Assembly (NCBI RefSeq): GCF_006517255.1
Contig: NZ_CP041185.1
Location: 3,100,001 to 3,164,000 of the forward strand
Reading direction: 5' to 3'
Source of the DNA: Janthinobacterium tructae
GTDB taxonomy: Bacteria; Pseudomonadota; Gammaproteobacteria; Burkholderiales; Burkholderiaceae_D
DNA length: 64,000 bases
Shown here: in pieces, positions 46,047 to 55,028 of the stretch
Numbering within the stretch: the stretch's first letter is position 1
Layout: each line of letters starts with the position of its first letter
Notes under the pieces: generated by a model
Told to the model about the DNA's origin: nothing
Seen by the model: the letters and a program-made list of their open reading frames with translations, nothing else
Databases searched by the model: none
Position numbers and translations under genes: made by a program

Positions 46047-46772
46047 ATGGCAGGACATAGCAAATGGGCCAATATCAAGCATAAAAAGGCTGCCACCGAT
46101 GCCAAGCGCGGCAAAATCTGGACGCGCCTGATCAAGGAAATCACGGTCGCGGCCCGCATGGGCGGCGCCGACGCCATCACCAATCCGCGCCTGCGCCTGG
46201 CGGTCGACAAGGCGGCTGACGCGAATATGCCGAAAGACAACGTCCAGCGCGCGATCAACCGCGGCAGTGGCGGTGTCGATGGCGCCAACTACGAAGAAGT
46301 GCGCTACGAAGGCTACGGCGTGGGCGGCGCGGCCGTCATCGTCGAATGCATGACCGACAACAAGGTGCGCACGGTGGCCGAAGTGCGTAACGCCTTCAAC
46401 AAGAATGGCGGCAACATGGGCAACGAAGGCTCCGTCGCCTTCATGTTCCAGCATTGCGGCCAGCTGCTGTTCGCGCCGGGCACCGACGAAGACAAGCTGA
46501 TGGAAGCGGCCCTGGAAGCGGGCGCCGACGACGTCATCGCCGATGAAGAAGGCGGCTTCGAAGTACTCACTCCCGTGCACGATTTCGCCACCGTCAAGGA
46601 AGCGCTGGAAGCGGCCGGCTTCAAGGCCGAAGTGGCCGAAGTCATCATGAAACCGGCGACGGAAACCGTCTACGCGGGCGACGACGCCATCAAGATGCAA
46701 AAGCTGATCGATGCGCTGGAGCTGCTGGACGATGTCCAGGAAGTCTTCACCAACGCGTTAATAGAGAATTAA
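46047..46772 (+). CDS. yebC: YebC/PmpR-family regulatory protein
   Basis: 241 residues. The N-terminus [22 protein letters not shown] and the segments [17 protein letters not shown] and [17 protein letters not shown] are the YebC signature. YebC proteins were long called transcriptional regulators and several help ribosomes at proline-rich stretches. The gene is followed by purD after a 75-base gap holding a hairpin. This gene order is conserved in the family. Confidence 0.96.
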   Translation: MAGHSKWANIKHKKAATDAKRGKIWTRLIKEITVAARMGGADAITNPRLRLAVDKAADANMPKDNVQRAINRGSGGVDGANYEEVRYEGYGVGGAAVIVECMTDNKVRTVAEVRNAFNKNGGNMGNEGSVAFMFQHCGQLLFAPGTDEDKLMEAALEAGADDVIADEEGGFEVLTPVHDFATVKEALEAAGFKAEVAEVIMKPATETVYAGDDAIKMQKLIDALELLDDVQEVFTNALIEN

Positions 46773-46801
46773 TCTAGAGAATTAGTCACACCCTGCACAC
46801 A

Positions 46802-46820
46802 AGGGCGGCACCGCCGCCCT
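46802..46820. promoter_or_regulatory. Hairpin in the purD leader
   Basis: AGGGCGGC (46802-46809) pairs perfectly with GCCGCCCT (46813-46820) around a three-base loop, about 28 bases before the purD start. No T-tract follows. It may end yebC transcription weakly or shape the purD leader. Confidence 0.4.
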
Positions 46821-46847
46821 GCAACCCACCTCGAACGAACGGTCCCT

Positions 46848-48116
46848 ATGAAAATTCTGGTAGTCGGCTCTGGCGGCCGCGAACACGCCCTGGCCTGGAA
46901 ACTGGCCCAGTCCGAACGCATACAGATGGTGTATGTCGCGCCGGGCAACGGCGGCACCGCGCGCGATGCGCGCCTGGTCAATCTCGACATCAGCGACCCG
47001 CAATTGCTGGCCGACTTCGTTCAGCAGGAGCACATCAGCCTCACGGTCGTCGGCCCGGAAGTGCCACTGGCGGCAGGCATCGTCAACCTGTTCCGCTCGC
47101 GCGGCCTGAAAATCTTCGGCCCGACGAAAGAAGCGGCGCAGCTGGAATCGTCGAAAGACTTCGCCAAGGCCTTCATGCAGCGCCACGGCATCCCGACGGC
47201 CGCCTACCAGACGTTCTCCGACGTCGCGCCTGCGCATGCCTACATCGACGCCATGGGCGCGCCCATCGTCATCAAGGCCGACGGCCTGGCCGCCGGCAAG
47301 GGCGTGGTCGTTGCCATGACCCTGGAAGAAGCGCACCAGGCGGTCGACATGATGCTGTCCGATAACCAGTTCGGCGACGCCGGAGCGCGCATCGTCATCG
47401 AGGAATTCCTCGCCGGCGAAGAAGCGAGCTTCATCGTCATGTGCGACGGCAAGAACATCCTGCCGCTGGCCACCAGCCAGGATCATAAACGCCTGAAGGA
47501 TCACGACCAGGGCCCGAACACGGGCGGCATGGGCGCGTACTCGCCGGCACCCATCGTCACGCCGGCCATGCATGCGCGCGTCATGCGCGAGATCATCGTG
47601 CCGACCATCCAGGGCATGGCCAAGGATGGCATCACGTTCACGGGCTTCCTGTACGCCGGCCTGATGATCGACGACAAGGGCACGCCGAAGACGCTGGAAT
47701 TCAACTGCCGCATGGGCGACCCGGAAACGCAGCCGATCATGGCGCGCCTGAAGACCGACCTGGTCACCGTCATGGAGCACGCCGTCAACGGCACGCTCGA
47801 CGCGGTGGAACTGGAATGGGACCGCCGCACGGCTGTCGGCGTCGTCATGGCCGCCGCCGGCTACCCGGATGATCCCGTCAAGGGTACGCCGATTGGCGAC
47901 ATCCCGGCCGAAACCGTCGACTCCGTCACCTTCCATGCAGGCACCCGTATCGAGGGCGAACGCCTGGTCACCAACGGCGGGCGCGTGCTGTGCGTGGTCG
48001 GCCTGGGCGACAGCATCAAAATGGCGCAGAAGCAAGCGTATGAAACGGTGGAAAAAATCCATTTCGACGGCGCGCAGTACCGCCGCGACATCGGATGGCG
48101 CGGTTTGAAGCATTGA
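46848..48116 (+). CDS. purD: Phosphoribosylamine-glycine ligase
   Basis: 422 residues. MKILVVGSGGREHALAWKL, GPEVPLAAGIV, ADGLAAGKGVVVA, PNTGGMGAYSPAPIVT and EFNCRMGDPETQ are diagnostic of the ATP-grasp enzyme that makes GAR in the second step of purine synthesis. It is cytoplasmic. It is the last gene before the paralogue island, with a strong terminator behind it. Confidence 0.97.
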   Translation: MKILVVGSGGREHALAWKLAQSERIQMVYVAPGNGGTARDARLVNLDISDPQLLADFVQQEHISLTVVGPEVPLAAGIVNLFRSRGLKIFGPTKEAAQLESSKDFAKAFMQRHGIPTAAYQTFSDVAPAHAYIDAMGAPIVIKADGLAAGKGVVVAMTLEEAHQAVDMMLSDNQFGDAGARIVIEEFLAGEEASFIVMCDGKNILPLATSQDHKRLKDHDQGPNTGGMGAYSPAPIVTPAMHARVMREIIVPTIQGMAKDGITFTGFLYAGLMIDDKGTPKTLEFNCRMGDPETQPIMARLKTDLVTVMEHAVNGTLDAVELEWDRRTAVGVVMAAAGYPDDPVKGTPIGDIPAETVDSVTFHAGTRIEGERLVTNGGRVLCVVGLGDSIKMAQKQAYETVEKIHFDGAQYRRDIGWRGLKH

Positions 48117-48138
48117 TCGCTCCATAGCAATCACACGA
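48074..48138 (+). terminator. Terminator after purD (coordinates in text: 48138-48174)
   Basis: The stem lies at 48138-48174. ACGGGCCGG (48138-48146) pairs with CCGGCCCGT (48163-48171), and the inner GCGGA (48148-48152) pairs with TCCGC (48158-48162), with a five-base loop and TTTT at the end. It is a strong intrinsic terminator and separates purD from the inserted cluster. Confidence 0.85.
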
Positions 48139-48197
48139 CGGGCCGGCGCGGAATGCATCCGCCCGGCCCGTTTTGATTGTCACCTCCATTCCTCGCC

Positions 48198-48700
48198 ATG
48201 ACCATACCAACCGGCCTTGCCGCACCAGACAACGATGCCCCGGTGAGCCCCCTTGCGTGGCTGACGCTTGCCTCGCTGCTCGTTGCCGGCCTGGCTTGGT
48301 ACTGGTTCAGCAGTTATGCCGTGCCGCGCTGCGACACCAGACAAACCGTGGCCGCGGTCACGGATGGCAAATTCAGCCTGCACGATGTCAAGCAGGCCGG
48401 CTATGCCTGGTCGCAAAAAACCCGTGGCTGCCTGGCCACCGTCATCGAGGACGGCAAGCCGCTGCAATACGCCTGGACCATTTTGAAGCGCTGGCACCAT
48501 GCAAGGAAGTATTGCCCGGCGTGGTTTCCTGCCGCCTGCTGCTGACCCGCAACGACCTTGCGCCCGCTGCCGCAAGCAAGGTGCTGGCCGTCTCGGTGCT
48601 GCAGCAAGGCGACTTTACTTTCCAGCGCAGCAAAGATGGCAAGAACTGGTCAGTAACACCGCAGTTCAGGACAGAACTGGATCAGGCGCCACTTCAATAG
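48198..48700 (+). pseudogene. Frameshifted remnant of the membrane-anchored paralogue family
   Basis: The first frame (from the ATG at 48198) encodes a membrane helix (LAWLTLASLLVAGLAWYWF) and then the domain seen in the next gene (VPRCDTRQT, FSLHDVKQAGYAWSQKTRGCLATVIEDGKPLQYAWTI). Matching then jumps to another frame (FEALAPCKEVLPGVVSCRLLLTRND to WSVTPQFRTEL, ending at 48700). Compared with the intact copy, about 77 codons between YAYTV and EPLAPCKE are missing and the reading frame is broken at around 48480. The N-terminal helical domain is also absent. It is probably non-functional. Confidence 0.8.
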
Positions 48701-48748
48701 TACGCTAGGGAAACGAGATTGCATTGTAAAATTTATCATCTTGAATTT

Positions 48749-48755
48749 TGATAAA
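48749..48755. promoter_or_regulatory. AT-rich inverted repeat before the paralogue operon
   Basis: TTTATCA (48732-48738) and TGATAAA (48749-48755) are inverse copies separated by 10 bases in a locally AT-rich gap, 10 bases before the ATG at 48766. Such a site could be a repressor operator; there is no other clear signal and no obvious ribosome-binding site. Confidence 0.4.
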
Positions 48756-48765
48756 CCCATTCCCG

Positions 48766-50058
48766 ATGACAAGCAATCTCCCCGTGTCCACGCATACTTC
48801 CGTCGAGGCGCTGCATGTGCTGAAGCTGCTCACGCGCCGCCAGCGTGAGCAGGCGCTGGCGCATCCCGACTTGCCGCAGCTTGCCATCGGTACGCCGCTA
48901 CCCGACACCTTGCTGTGGTTGTACCGGCGCCAGATCGTTACGTCCGAGGATGTGACGAGCCTGTCGTCGAGCGTGGCGCGCCACTTCAGCGGCGACGAGC
49001 TGGCACTGCGCTTGTCGATCTTGCAGCAGGTGGTGGAGGTGCTCAATCGCGAATCGCTCGATCATCTGCGCGACGAAGCGATCATTACGCCAGAGCTTTA
49101 TCAACAGGCGCTGCCGCATCTGCCCGGCGACGTTCTGCTGCCCACGCCGGGCGAAGCGCTGAACTGGATGCTCCATGTGGGGCTGCTGCCGCGCGCGCAG
49201 TTCAAGAGCATGGTGCAGCGCATCGAGGCCGGCGGCAGCGACGATGCAAAGCGCGTGGTCCGGCATGCGCAGGCGCGCCAGGATGAACATAAAAAGGCGG
49301 TACGCGGCGTGGTCCTCGACGGTTTGTTTCCCGGCTCGCGCCTGGCCTGGCTGATCGGCGCGCCGCTGGCGCTGGCCGGCATGGTCTGGTATGTGATGAG
49401 CGGCAATTCCGTGCCCGAGTGCGACTCCACCGACACGCTCACCACCATGACACGCATGCTCAACAAGGCGGCGCCGGAAAGCACGGGCAAAGCAAGCCTG
49501 CACGACGTGAAAGAAGCCGGTTACGCCTCGTCACAACATATCCGTGGCTGCCTGGCCACGATAGCACTCGATGGCGAGAAGATGGACTATGCCTATACCG
49601 TCGCGCGCGACGACAGCGGCAGCAAGAGTCGCATCAGCTATACGGGTGCGCAGCCGTTGCTGGTCCAGGCGCGCTTTGGCAGCATCCGCGATGGCGACTT
49701 TGCCCAGCAAGCCAAGCCCCTGGGGCGCGAGGCGCTGGAAAAGGCTTTCCGCGACGGCATGGATGGTGCGCGCATCATGCCCCAGCCGCGGCAAGCGTTT
49801 TCGCTGACGCAATCGATGGAGCGCACGCGCGAAATCGCCGAAATCGAACCGCTGGCGCCATGCAAGGAAATCTCGCCGGGCATCTATTCGTGCCGCCTGC
49901 TGATCGAACGCAATGACGCCTTGCTGGGCATGCTCAACGGCGGCACGGCAGTGGTGCAGGAAGGCGAGTTTACCTTCCAACGCGACGCTGCCGGCAAGGG
50001 CTGGTCGGTAACGCCACAATTTGCCCTGGAGCTGCGCCAGGCCAAAGGAAAAGAGTAA
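48766..50058 (+). CDS. Membrane-anchored protein with cytosolic helical repeats and periplasmic four-cysteine domain
   Basis: 430 residues from the ATG at 48766. An N-terminal helical part (1-165) contains the family repeat (LNRESLDHLRDEAIITPELYQQALPHLPGDVL). One membrane helix follows (193-211), then a periplasmic domain with conserved cysteines (PECDST, RGCLAT, APCKE, SCRLL), probably two disulphides. The helical part is shared with the next two genes and the periplasmic part with the remnant before it. No known family is recognised. It is followed by a partner gene after 4 bases. Confidence 0.72.
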   Translation: MTSNLPVSTHTSVEALHVLKLLTRRQREQALAHPDLPQLAIGTPLPDTLLWLYRRQIVTSEDVTSLSSSVARHFSGDELALRLSILQQVVEVLNRESLDHLRDEAIITPELYQQALPHLPGDVLLPTPGEALNWMLHVGLLPRAQFKSMVQRIEAGGSDDAKRVVRHAQARQDEHKKAVRGVVLDGLFPGSRLAWLIGAPLALAGMVWYVMSGNSVPECDSTDTLTTMTRMLNKAAPESTGKASLHDVKEAGYASSQHIRGCLATIALDGEKMDYAYTVARDDSGSKSRISYTGAQPLLVQARFGSIRDGDFAQQAKPLGREALEKAFRDGMDGARIMPQPRQAFSLTQSMERTREIAEIEPLAPCKEISPGIYSCRLLIERNDALLGMLNGGTAVVQEGEFTFQRDAAGKGWSVTPQFALELRQAKGKE

Positions 50059-50062
50059 GTCC

Positions 50063-50710
50063 ATGCATATCGAACCGCCCCACGCATCGCTGAACCAGCT
50101 GCACCAGCTGGGCCTGATCACCGCGCAGGAACTCGACGAGGCCAACTCGGAACGCGATGTCGCCGCCCATGAGCGCCTGCACCCGCCCGAGGAGCCGCTC
50201 GACATGCCGGAACTGGCGCAGGACGCCGACCTGGTCACCACCCTGGGCTGGCTGCTGCTGACCGATCTGCTGCCCAAGAATGACTTCGACAAGCGCGCGG
50301 CCACACTGCCACCCCGGCAACAGGCGCTGGCAGCAGAGGGTGTGCGGTACTACAACCGCCGCGAGGTCGACGCCTTGTACGAGCTCGATTTGCTGAACCA
50401 GTTCCAGCGCGATGCTGCACATGCGGCGGTGCCGGCAGACCGCATGTTGTATACGCCGTGGATCGCCATGCGCTGGCTGGTAGTAAACGACATCCTGCCC
50501 ACGGCGCAGTTCGAGGCGCTGGAAGCGCACGTGCGTGAACATGGCAGCGCACTGGCGCGCGAAATCATGGAAGCGTCCAGGCTGCGTCATGGTCACGACC
50601 GCATCCCGTACAAGCGGCCACCGGCCTGGAAAAGCGCCTTGATCGTGCTGGGCATGATCCTGGTGATGTCCGTGCTTTACGGTGTTGTGACCGGAGGCCT
50701 GCGGCCATGA
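50063..50710 (+). CDS. Paralogous helical protein with C-terminal membrane anchor
   Basis: 215 residues from the ATG at 50063 (AAGGAAAAG upstream). It is built from the same helical repeats as its neighbours: LNQLHQLGLITAQELDEA, LGWLLLTDLLPKNDF, YNRREVDALYELDLLNQFQRDAAHAAVPADRMLYTP and FEALEAHVREHGSALAREI. One helix at the C-terminus (ALIVLGMILVMSVLYGVV) anchors it. It is tail-anchored, so most of it is likely cytoplasmic. Its stop overlaps the next start (ATGA). Function is unknown; a pairing with its two neighbours is inference from coupling and homology. Confidence 0.72.
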   Translation: MHIEPPHASLNQLHQLGLITAQELDEANSERDVAAHERLHPPEEPLDMPELAQDADLVTTLGWLLLTDLLPKNDFDKRAATLPPRQQALAAEGVRYYNRREVDALYELDLLNQFQRDAAHAAVPADRMLYTPWIAMRWLVVNDILPTAQFEALEAHVREHGSALAREIMEASRLRHGHDRIPYKRPPAWKSALIVLGMILVMSVLYGVVTGGLRP

Positions 50711-51510
50711 GCACCGATCCGCGCCTCAAACCGCTCGGCGAACTGCGGCAACTGGACCTGATCACCAGCGACGAATACGACGATACGCTGGCCGAGCTGC
50801 AGATCATTGAGATCCAGCGCGCGCACAACGCAGCCGAAGACATCGATGTGCCCGAACTGGAGATGAATGCCGACCAGATCAAGACGCTGGCCTGGCTGCT
50901 GAGCGCCGAACTGGTGCCCGAGGAGCGTTTTTTCAGGATGCTGCGCAAGCTGCCCGCCGATGAACCACGCCGGCAACTGGCCAGCGCCGCGCTGCGGCAG
51001 GTGAACCGGCAAGCGGTCGATGCGCTGTACCAGCAGAACCTGATCAACGCCTGGCAGCGCGACGCCGCCCACGACAGCCTGCCGGCCGATCACCTTGCCG
51101 CCACGCCCGTCACGGCCTTGCGCCACATGCTGAAACAGGGCACGCTATCGCCGCTGCAATACAAGGAGCTGCAAGCGCGCACGCGCGCGAACGGCTCGCA
51201 ACTGGCGCGCTTGATCGTCGACGCCGCCGGCAAACCGCCGACTCAATATGGCCGGCCCCGCCCGCGCCCTTCCACCATCATGGCTGCGGCACTGCTGCTG
51301 GCGATACTGACGATGCTGACGTATGCAGGACGCGCATGGTTCAAGCGCGAGCAACCAGTGCCTGTGGCACCGCTGGCACAGCCGGCCGACACGATCAAAC
51401 GCACGGACCTGCAACAGCGTGCGGCAAACATGGTGGAGGGCGCCCGCCAGCCAGGCGCGGATGCGCCCCAATTCGAGGTGCAGGCAATACAGGACAAGCC
51501 GCCTCAGTAA
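50707..51510 (+). CDS. Paralogous helical membrane protein with short periplasmic tail
   Basis: 267 residues, starting with an ATG overlapping the previous stop. The same repeats are seen ([90 protein letters not shown]), then a membrane helix (about 189-210) and a Pro/Gln-rich tail of 55 residues. It is closest in sequence to the previous gene. The three form one short operon placed between two housekeeping genes. A hairpin with a T-run follows the stop. Confidence 0.72.
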   Translation: MSTDPRLKPLGELRQLDLITSDEYDDTLAELQIIEIQRAHNAAEDIDVPELEMNADQIKTLAWLLSAELVPEERFFRMLRKLPADEPRRQLASAALRQVNRQAVDALYQQNLINAWQRDAAHDSLPADHLAATPVTALRHMLKQGTLSPLQYKELQARTRANGSQLARLIVDAAGKPPTQYGRPRPRPSTIMAAALLLAILTMLTYAGRAWFKREQPVPVAPLAQPADTIKRTDLQQRAANMVEGARQPGADAPQFEVQAIQDKPPQ

Positions 51511-51517
51511 AGCAGGG

Positions 51518-51540
51518 CCGGCAACAGCATCGCCGGTTTT
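51518..51540 (+). terminator. Weak terminator after the paralogue operon
   Basis: CCGGC (51518-51522) and GCCGG (51532-51536) pair and are followed by TTTT (51537-51540). The stem is short, so termination is likely partial. Confidence 0.45.
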
Positions 51541-51611
51541 GCTATCACAAAAATCCGTTACAGGGTACAATCCGTCCTTACTTTTTTATTTCGGCCTCGT
51601 CGGCCCACGCG

Positions 51612-52526
51612 ATGTCGTCAACTCCCTCTCCTTCGGCCGTCAAAGCCTATTTGCTCGATTTGCAAAACCGTATCGTGCAGGCGCTCGAAGCGCAGGACGG
51701 CAAGCCTTTCCTGACCGATGCCTGGCAACGCCCCGAGGGCGGTGGCGGCATTTCGCGGCTGATCGAGGAAGGCAATGTGTTCGAGCGTGGCGGCGTGAAT
51801 TTTTCGCACGTCACCGGCGCCGCACTGCCGCCATCGGCAGCGGCCGCGCGCCCTGAACTGGGTGGCAAGGCGTGGGAAGCGATGGGCGTGTCGCTGGTGC
51901 TGCATCCGCGCAATCCCTACGCGCCGACGGTGCACATGAACGTGCGTTTTTTCAGCACCGTGAATGCCGATGGCGCCCCCGTGTGGTGGTTCGGCGGCGG
52001 CATGGATTTGACGCCGTATTATGGCGACGCGGGCGACGTGAAGCACTTTCACCAGGTGTGCCATGATGCGCTGGCGCCGTTTGGCGCGCAGCTGCATCCG
52101 AAGTTCAAGCAGTGGTGCGATGATTATTTCTACCTGAAGCACCGGCGCGAAGCGCGCGGCGCCGGCGGCATCTTCTTCGACGACTTCAATGCCCTGGGCT
52201 TTGAAGACAGTTTCGCGATGCTGCGCAGCGCCGGCGACGCCTTCATCGACGCGTATGTGCCGATCCTGGCGCGGCGCAAGGATACGCCTTACGGCGAACG
52301 CGAGCGCGATTTCCAGTGCTATCGGCGCGGGCGCTATGTCGAGTTCAACCTGGTGTTTGACCGCGGCACCCTGTTCGGCCTGCAGTCGGGCGGACGCACC
52401 GAGGCGATCCTGATGTCGATGCCGCCCGTGGTCAAGTGGCGCTACGACTGGCACCCGGAAGCGGGCAGTCCCGAAGCGGCGTTGTATACTGACTTCCTCG
52501 TGCATCGCGACTGGCTGCAGGCGTGA
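51612..52526 (+). CDS. hemF: Oxygen-dependent coproporphyrinogen III oxidase
   Basis: 304 residues from the ATG at 51612; the open frame further upstream is noise from the neighbouring gene. [54 protein letters not shown] and [32 protein letters not shown] are diagnostic. It decarboxylates coproporphyrinogen III to protoporphyrinogen IX with O2 in haem synthesis. Its stop overlaps the nadD start. Confidence 0.97.
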   Translation: MSSTPSPSAVKAYLLDLQNRIVQALEAQDGKPFLTDAWQRPEGGGGISRLIEEGNVFERGGVNFSHVTGAALPPSAAAARPELGGKAWEAMGVSLVLHPRNPYAPTVHMNVRFFSTVNADGAPVWWFGGGMDLTPYYGDAGDVKHFHQVCHDALAPFGAQLHPKFKQWCDDYFYLKHRREARGAGGIFFDDFNALGFEDSFAMLRSAGDAFIDAYVPILARRKDTPYGERERDFQCYRRGRYVEFNLVFDRGTLFGLQSGGRTEAILMSMPPVVKWRYDWHPEAGSPEAALYTDFLVHRDWLQA

Positions 52527-53194
52527 CCGAAGGTAGTACGGCATGCGTGACGCTGCTGGGCGGCAGCTACGATCCGGTGCACATGGGCCATGTCGCGCTG
52601 GGCACGCATTTTTCCAGCCTGCTGCACGCCGATGAGCTGCGTGTGATTCCGGCGGGCGCGCCCTGGCAAAAGAGCAAGCTGGGCGCCACCGGCCAGCAGC
52701 GCGCCGAGATGGCCGGCCTGGCTTTTGCCGGCCTGCCCCTGCCCGTGGTAATCGACCGCCAGGAAATCGAGCGCAGCGAACATGGCCAGGCCAGCTACAC
52801 CATCGATACCTTGCGCCAGGTACGCGCCGAGCTGGGAGCGCGCGCTTCCATCGTTTTCCTGATGGGCGCCGACCAGCTGCAGCGGCTCGCGACATGGCGC
52901 GAATGGCAGCAATTATTTGAATACGCGCATATCTGCGTCGCGGCCCGCCCCGGCTTCGCGCTGAATGACACAGCAGTACCGCAAGTGGTCGCCGACGAAT
53001 TTTCGCGCCGCCTGGGGTCGCTGGACAGCATCCGCAACACGCCGCACGGTCTGACTTATCTGGCACAGGACTTCGCGGTGGATATCTCCGCCACCGAAAT
53101 ACGTGCGGCATTACAACGGGGGAATCGGGCAAACTCGCTTGTTTCCCCGCTAGTGCTAGACTATATTGAACAACATAATTTATACAAAAGCTAA
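52523..53194 (+). CDS. nadD: Nicotinate-nucleotide adenylyltransferase
   Basis: 223 residues, using the GTG at 52523 that overlaps the hemF stop (GTGA). The nucleotidyltransferase motif [11 protein letters not shown] (13-23) and the C-terminal [10 protein letters not shown] are clear. It adenylates nicotinate mononucleotide in NAD synthesis. It is directly followed by rsfS (start one base after the stop), the conserved nadD-rsfS-rlmH arrangement. Confidence 0.96.
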   Translation: MTEGSTACVTLLGGSYDPVHMGHVALGTHFSSLLHADELRVIPAGAPWQKSKLGATGQQRAEMAGLAFAGLPLPVVIDRQEIERSEHGQASYTIDTLRQVRAELGARASIVFLMGADQLQRLATWREWQQLFEYAHICVAARPGFALNDTAVPQVVADEFSRRLGSLDSIRNTPHGLTYLAQDFAVDISATEIRAALQRGNRANSLVSPLVLDYIEQHNLYKS

Positions 53195-53881
53195 ATGGAC
53201 ATCAAAAAACTGCAAACCCTCGTCGTTGACGCCCTTGAAGACGTCAAAGGCCAAGACATCGCCGTCTTCGAAACGAGTCACCTGACCAGCCTGTTCGACC
53301 GCATCGCGATCGTCTCCGGTACCTCGAACCGTCAAACCAAGGCGCTGGCCGCCTCGGTGCGCGACAAGGTCAAGGACGCCGGCGGCCAGATCATCGGCAT
53401 GGAAGGCGAGGAAACGGGTGAATGGGTGCTGGTCGATCTGGGCGACATGATCGTCCACATCATGCAAGCTCCTATCCGCGCCTACTACCGCCTGGAAGAA
53501 ATCTGGGGCGATACCCCGATCAAGCTCGGTGCCGCCAAGCGCGCGCCGAAAAAAGCCGGCGACGACGAGCCGAAGAAAATCAGCGGCCATCTGGCAGCAA
53601 GCAAGGCCAAGGTCGAAGTTTCGCCCGTGATCGAAAAGAAAGCACCAGCGAAGAAAGCCACGGCAGCCACCGCCGCCAAGAAAGCCCCGGCGAAAAAAGC
53701 CGCCTCGAAAGCTGTCGGCAAGACCGTGAAAATCGCGCCGACCAAGACCGAAGCGGCTGCCGTGAAAGCCTTGAAAGCGCTGCCAGAGAAAAAAGTGCGC
53801 ACCCCGCGCGCGGCCAAACCGGCAGCCGATGCTGCACCGGCAAAAACCGTGATCAAGCGTATCAAAAAAGTCGAAGCGTAA
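53195..53881 (+). CDS. rsfS: Ribosome silencing factor with lysine/alanine-rich tail
   Basis: 228 residues. The core (1-112) is the normal RsfS (DIK-LQTLVVDALEDVKGQDIAVF, FDRIAIVSGTSNRQTKALA, WVLVDLGDMIVHIM, YRLEEIW), which blocks subunit joining by binding uL14. The rest (113-228) is an extension of about 115 residues rich in Lys, Ala and Pro with KKAPAKKA repeats, like histone H1 tails. Most RsfS proteins lack it. It lies between nadD and rlmH with short spacing. Confidence 0.93.
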   Translation: MDIKKLQTLVVDALEDVKGQDIAVFETSHLTSLFDRIAIVSGTSNRQTKALAASVRDKVKDAGGQIIGMEGEETGEWVLVDLGDMIVHIMQAPIRAYYRLEEIWGDTPIKLGAAKRAPKKAGDDEPKKISGHLAASKAKVEVSPVIEKKAPAKKATAATAAKKAPAKKAASKAVGKTVKIAPTKTEAAAVKALKALPEKKVRTPRAAKPAADAAPAKTVIKRIKKVEA

Positions 53882-53887
53882 GCGTCG

Positions 53888-54358
53888 ATGCAGCTCATCA
53901 TCGCTGCGGTCGGCCATAAAATGCCGGCCTGGATAGAGACGGGCTTCGCGGAATACGCGAAGCGCATGCCGCCGGAACTGCGCATCGTGCTGAAAGAAAT
54001 CAAGCCGGTGGAGCGTTCCGGCAGCAAGACCGCCGCTACGGCGATGGCGCTGGAACGCGAACGTATCGAAGCCGTCCTGCCCAAGGGCGTGCGCATCATC
54101 GCCCTCGACGAACGCGGCAAGGACCTGACCAGCGTCGGCCTGTCGCAGCAGTTGATGGCGTGGCAGCAGGATGGCCGCGACACCGCCTTTTTGATCGGCG
54201 GTGCCGACGGCCTCGATCCGCAGCTCAAGGCGCGTGCCGAAGGCATGCTGCGCATTTCCAGCATGACCCTGCCGCACGGCGTGGTGCGCGTGATCCTCGC
54301 CGAGCAGCTCTATCGTGCCTGGTCGATCACGCAAAACCACCCCTACCACCGCGTCTGA
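53888..54358 (+). CDS. rlmH: 23S rRNA pseudouridine1915-N3 methyltransferase
   Basis: 156 residues, a SPOUT methyltransferase. [10 protein letters not shown] and [29 protein letters not shown] form the SAM-binding trefoil knot. It methylates pseudouridine 1915 in helix 69 of 23S rRNA on assembled 70S ribosomes. The start is 6 bases after rsfS. Confidence 0.97.
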   Translation: MQLIIAAVGHKMPAWIETGFAEYAKRMPPELRIVLKEIKPVERSGSKTAATAMALERERIEAVLPKGVRIIALDERGKDLTSVGLSQQLMAWQQDGRDTAFLIGGADGLDPQLKARAEGMLRISSMTLPHGVVRVILAEQLYRAWSITQNHPYHRV

Positions 54359-54366
54359 ACTCCCCC

Positions 54367-54987
54367 ATGAAAACGGCTGATCACAAGATCTACCTCGCTT
54401 CCAAAAGTCCGCGCCGGCGCGAACTGCTGCGCCAGATCGGCATCGATTTCGAATTGCTGCTGCTGCGCAGCGACGGCCCGCGCGGCGCCGACGTCACAGA
54501 GGAAGTCCTTCCCGGCGAGTCGGCGCTCGACTATGTCGCCCGCGTGTCGAATGAAAAAGCCGCCTTCGCCTGGGACCTCGTGCGCCGCCGCCACCTGACC
54601 CCGCGCCCCGTGCTGGCGGCCGATACCACCGTCACCATCGACGGCATCATCCTCGGCAAGCCGGCAGACCGCCTGGAGGCCGTGGCGATGCTGCAGCAGC
54701 TGTCGGGCCGCACGCATCAGGTACTCACCTCGATCGCCGTGCACTACAAAGACTTCGCCGAGCAGCGCACGCAGGTGTCGCAAGTGCGCTTCGGCGTGCT
54801 CTCGCCCGCGTCCATCGCCGCGTATTGCGCCACGCCGGAACCGTACGACAAGGCCGGCGGCTACGGTATCCAGGGCAGCGCCGCGCTGTTCGTCGAACAT
54901 ATCGAAGGCAGCCATTCCGGCATCATGGGCCTGCCCCTGTACGAAACTGCACAGTTGCTAAGACTGGCAGGTTTGCCCCTGCCCTGA
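54367..54987 (+). CDS. maf: Maf-family nucleotide pyrophosphatase
   Basis: 206 residues from the ATG at 54367, right after rlmH. Motifs YLASKSPRRRELLRQIGIDFE, SNEKAAFAW, AADTTVTIDG and YDKAGGYGIQGSAALFVEHIEGSHSGIMGLPL are diagnostic of Maf. YhdE-type members hydrolyse dTTP/UTP and their modified forms, preventing misincorporation. The subfamily is by similarity only. It is in the housekeeping operon. Confidence 0.93.
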   Translation: MKTADHKIYLASKSPRRRELLRQIGIDFELLLLRSDGPRGADVTEEVLPGESALDYVARVSNEKAAFAWDLVRRRHLTPRPVLAADTTVTIDGIILGKPADRLEAVAMLQQLSGRTHQVLTSIAVHYKDFAEQRTQVSQVRFGVLSPASIAAYCATPEPYDKAGGYGIQGSAALFVEHIEGSHSGIMGLPLYETAQLLRLAGLPLP

Positions 54988-55028
54988 TCGGGTATGATGT
55001 CATTCGTTGCCTCCACTTCCCCGCCTCC

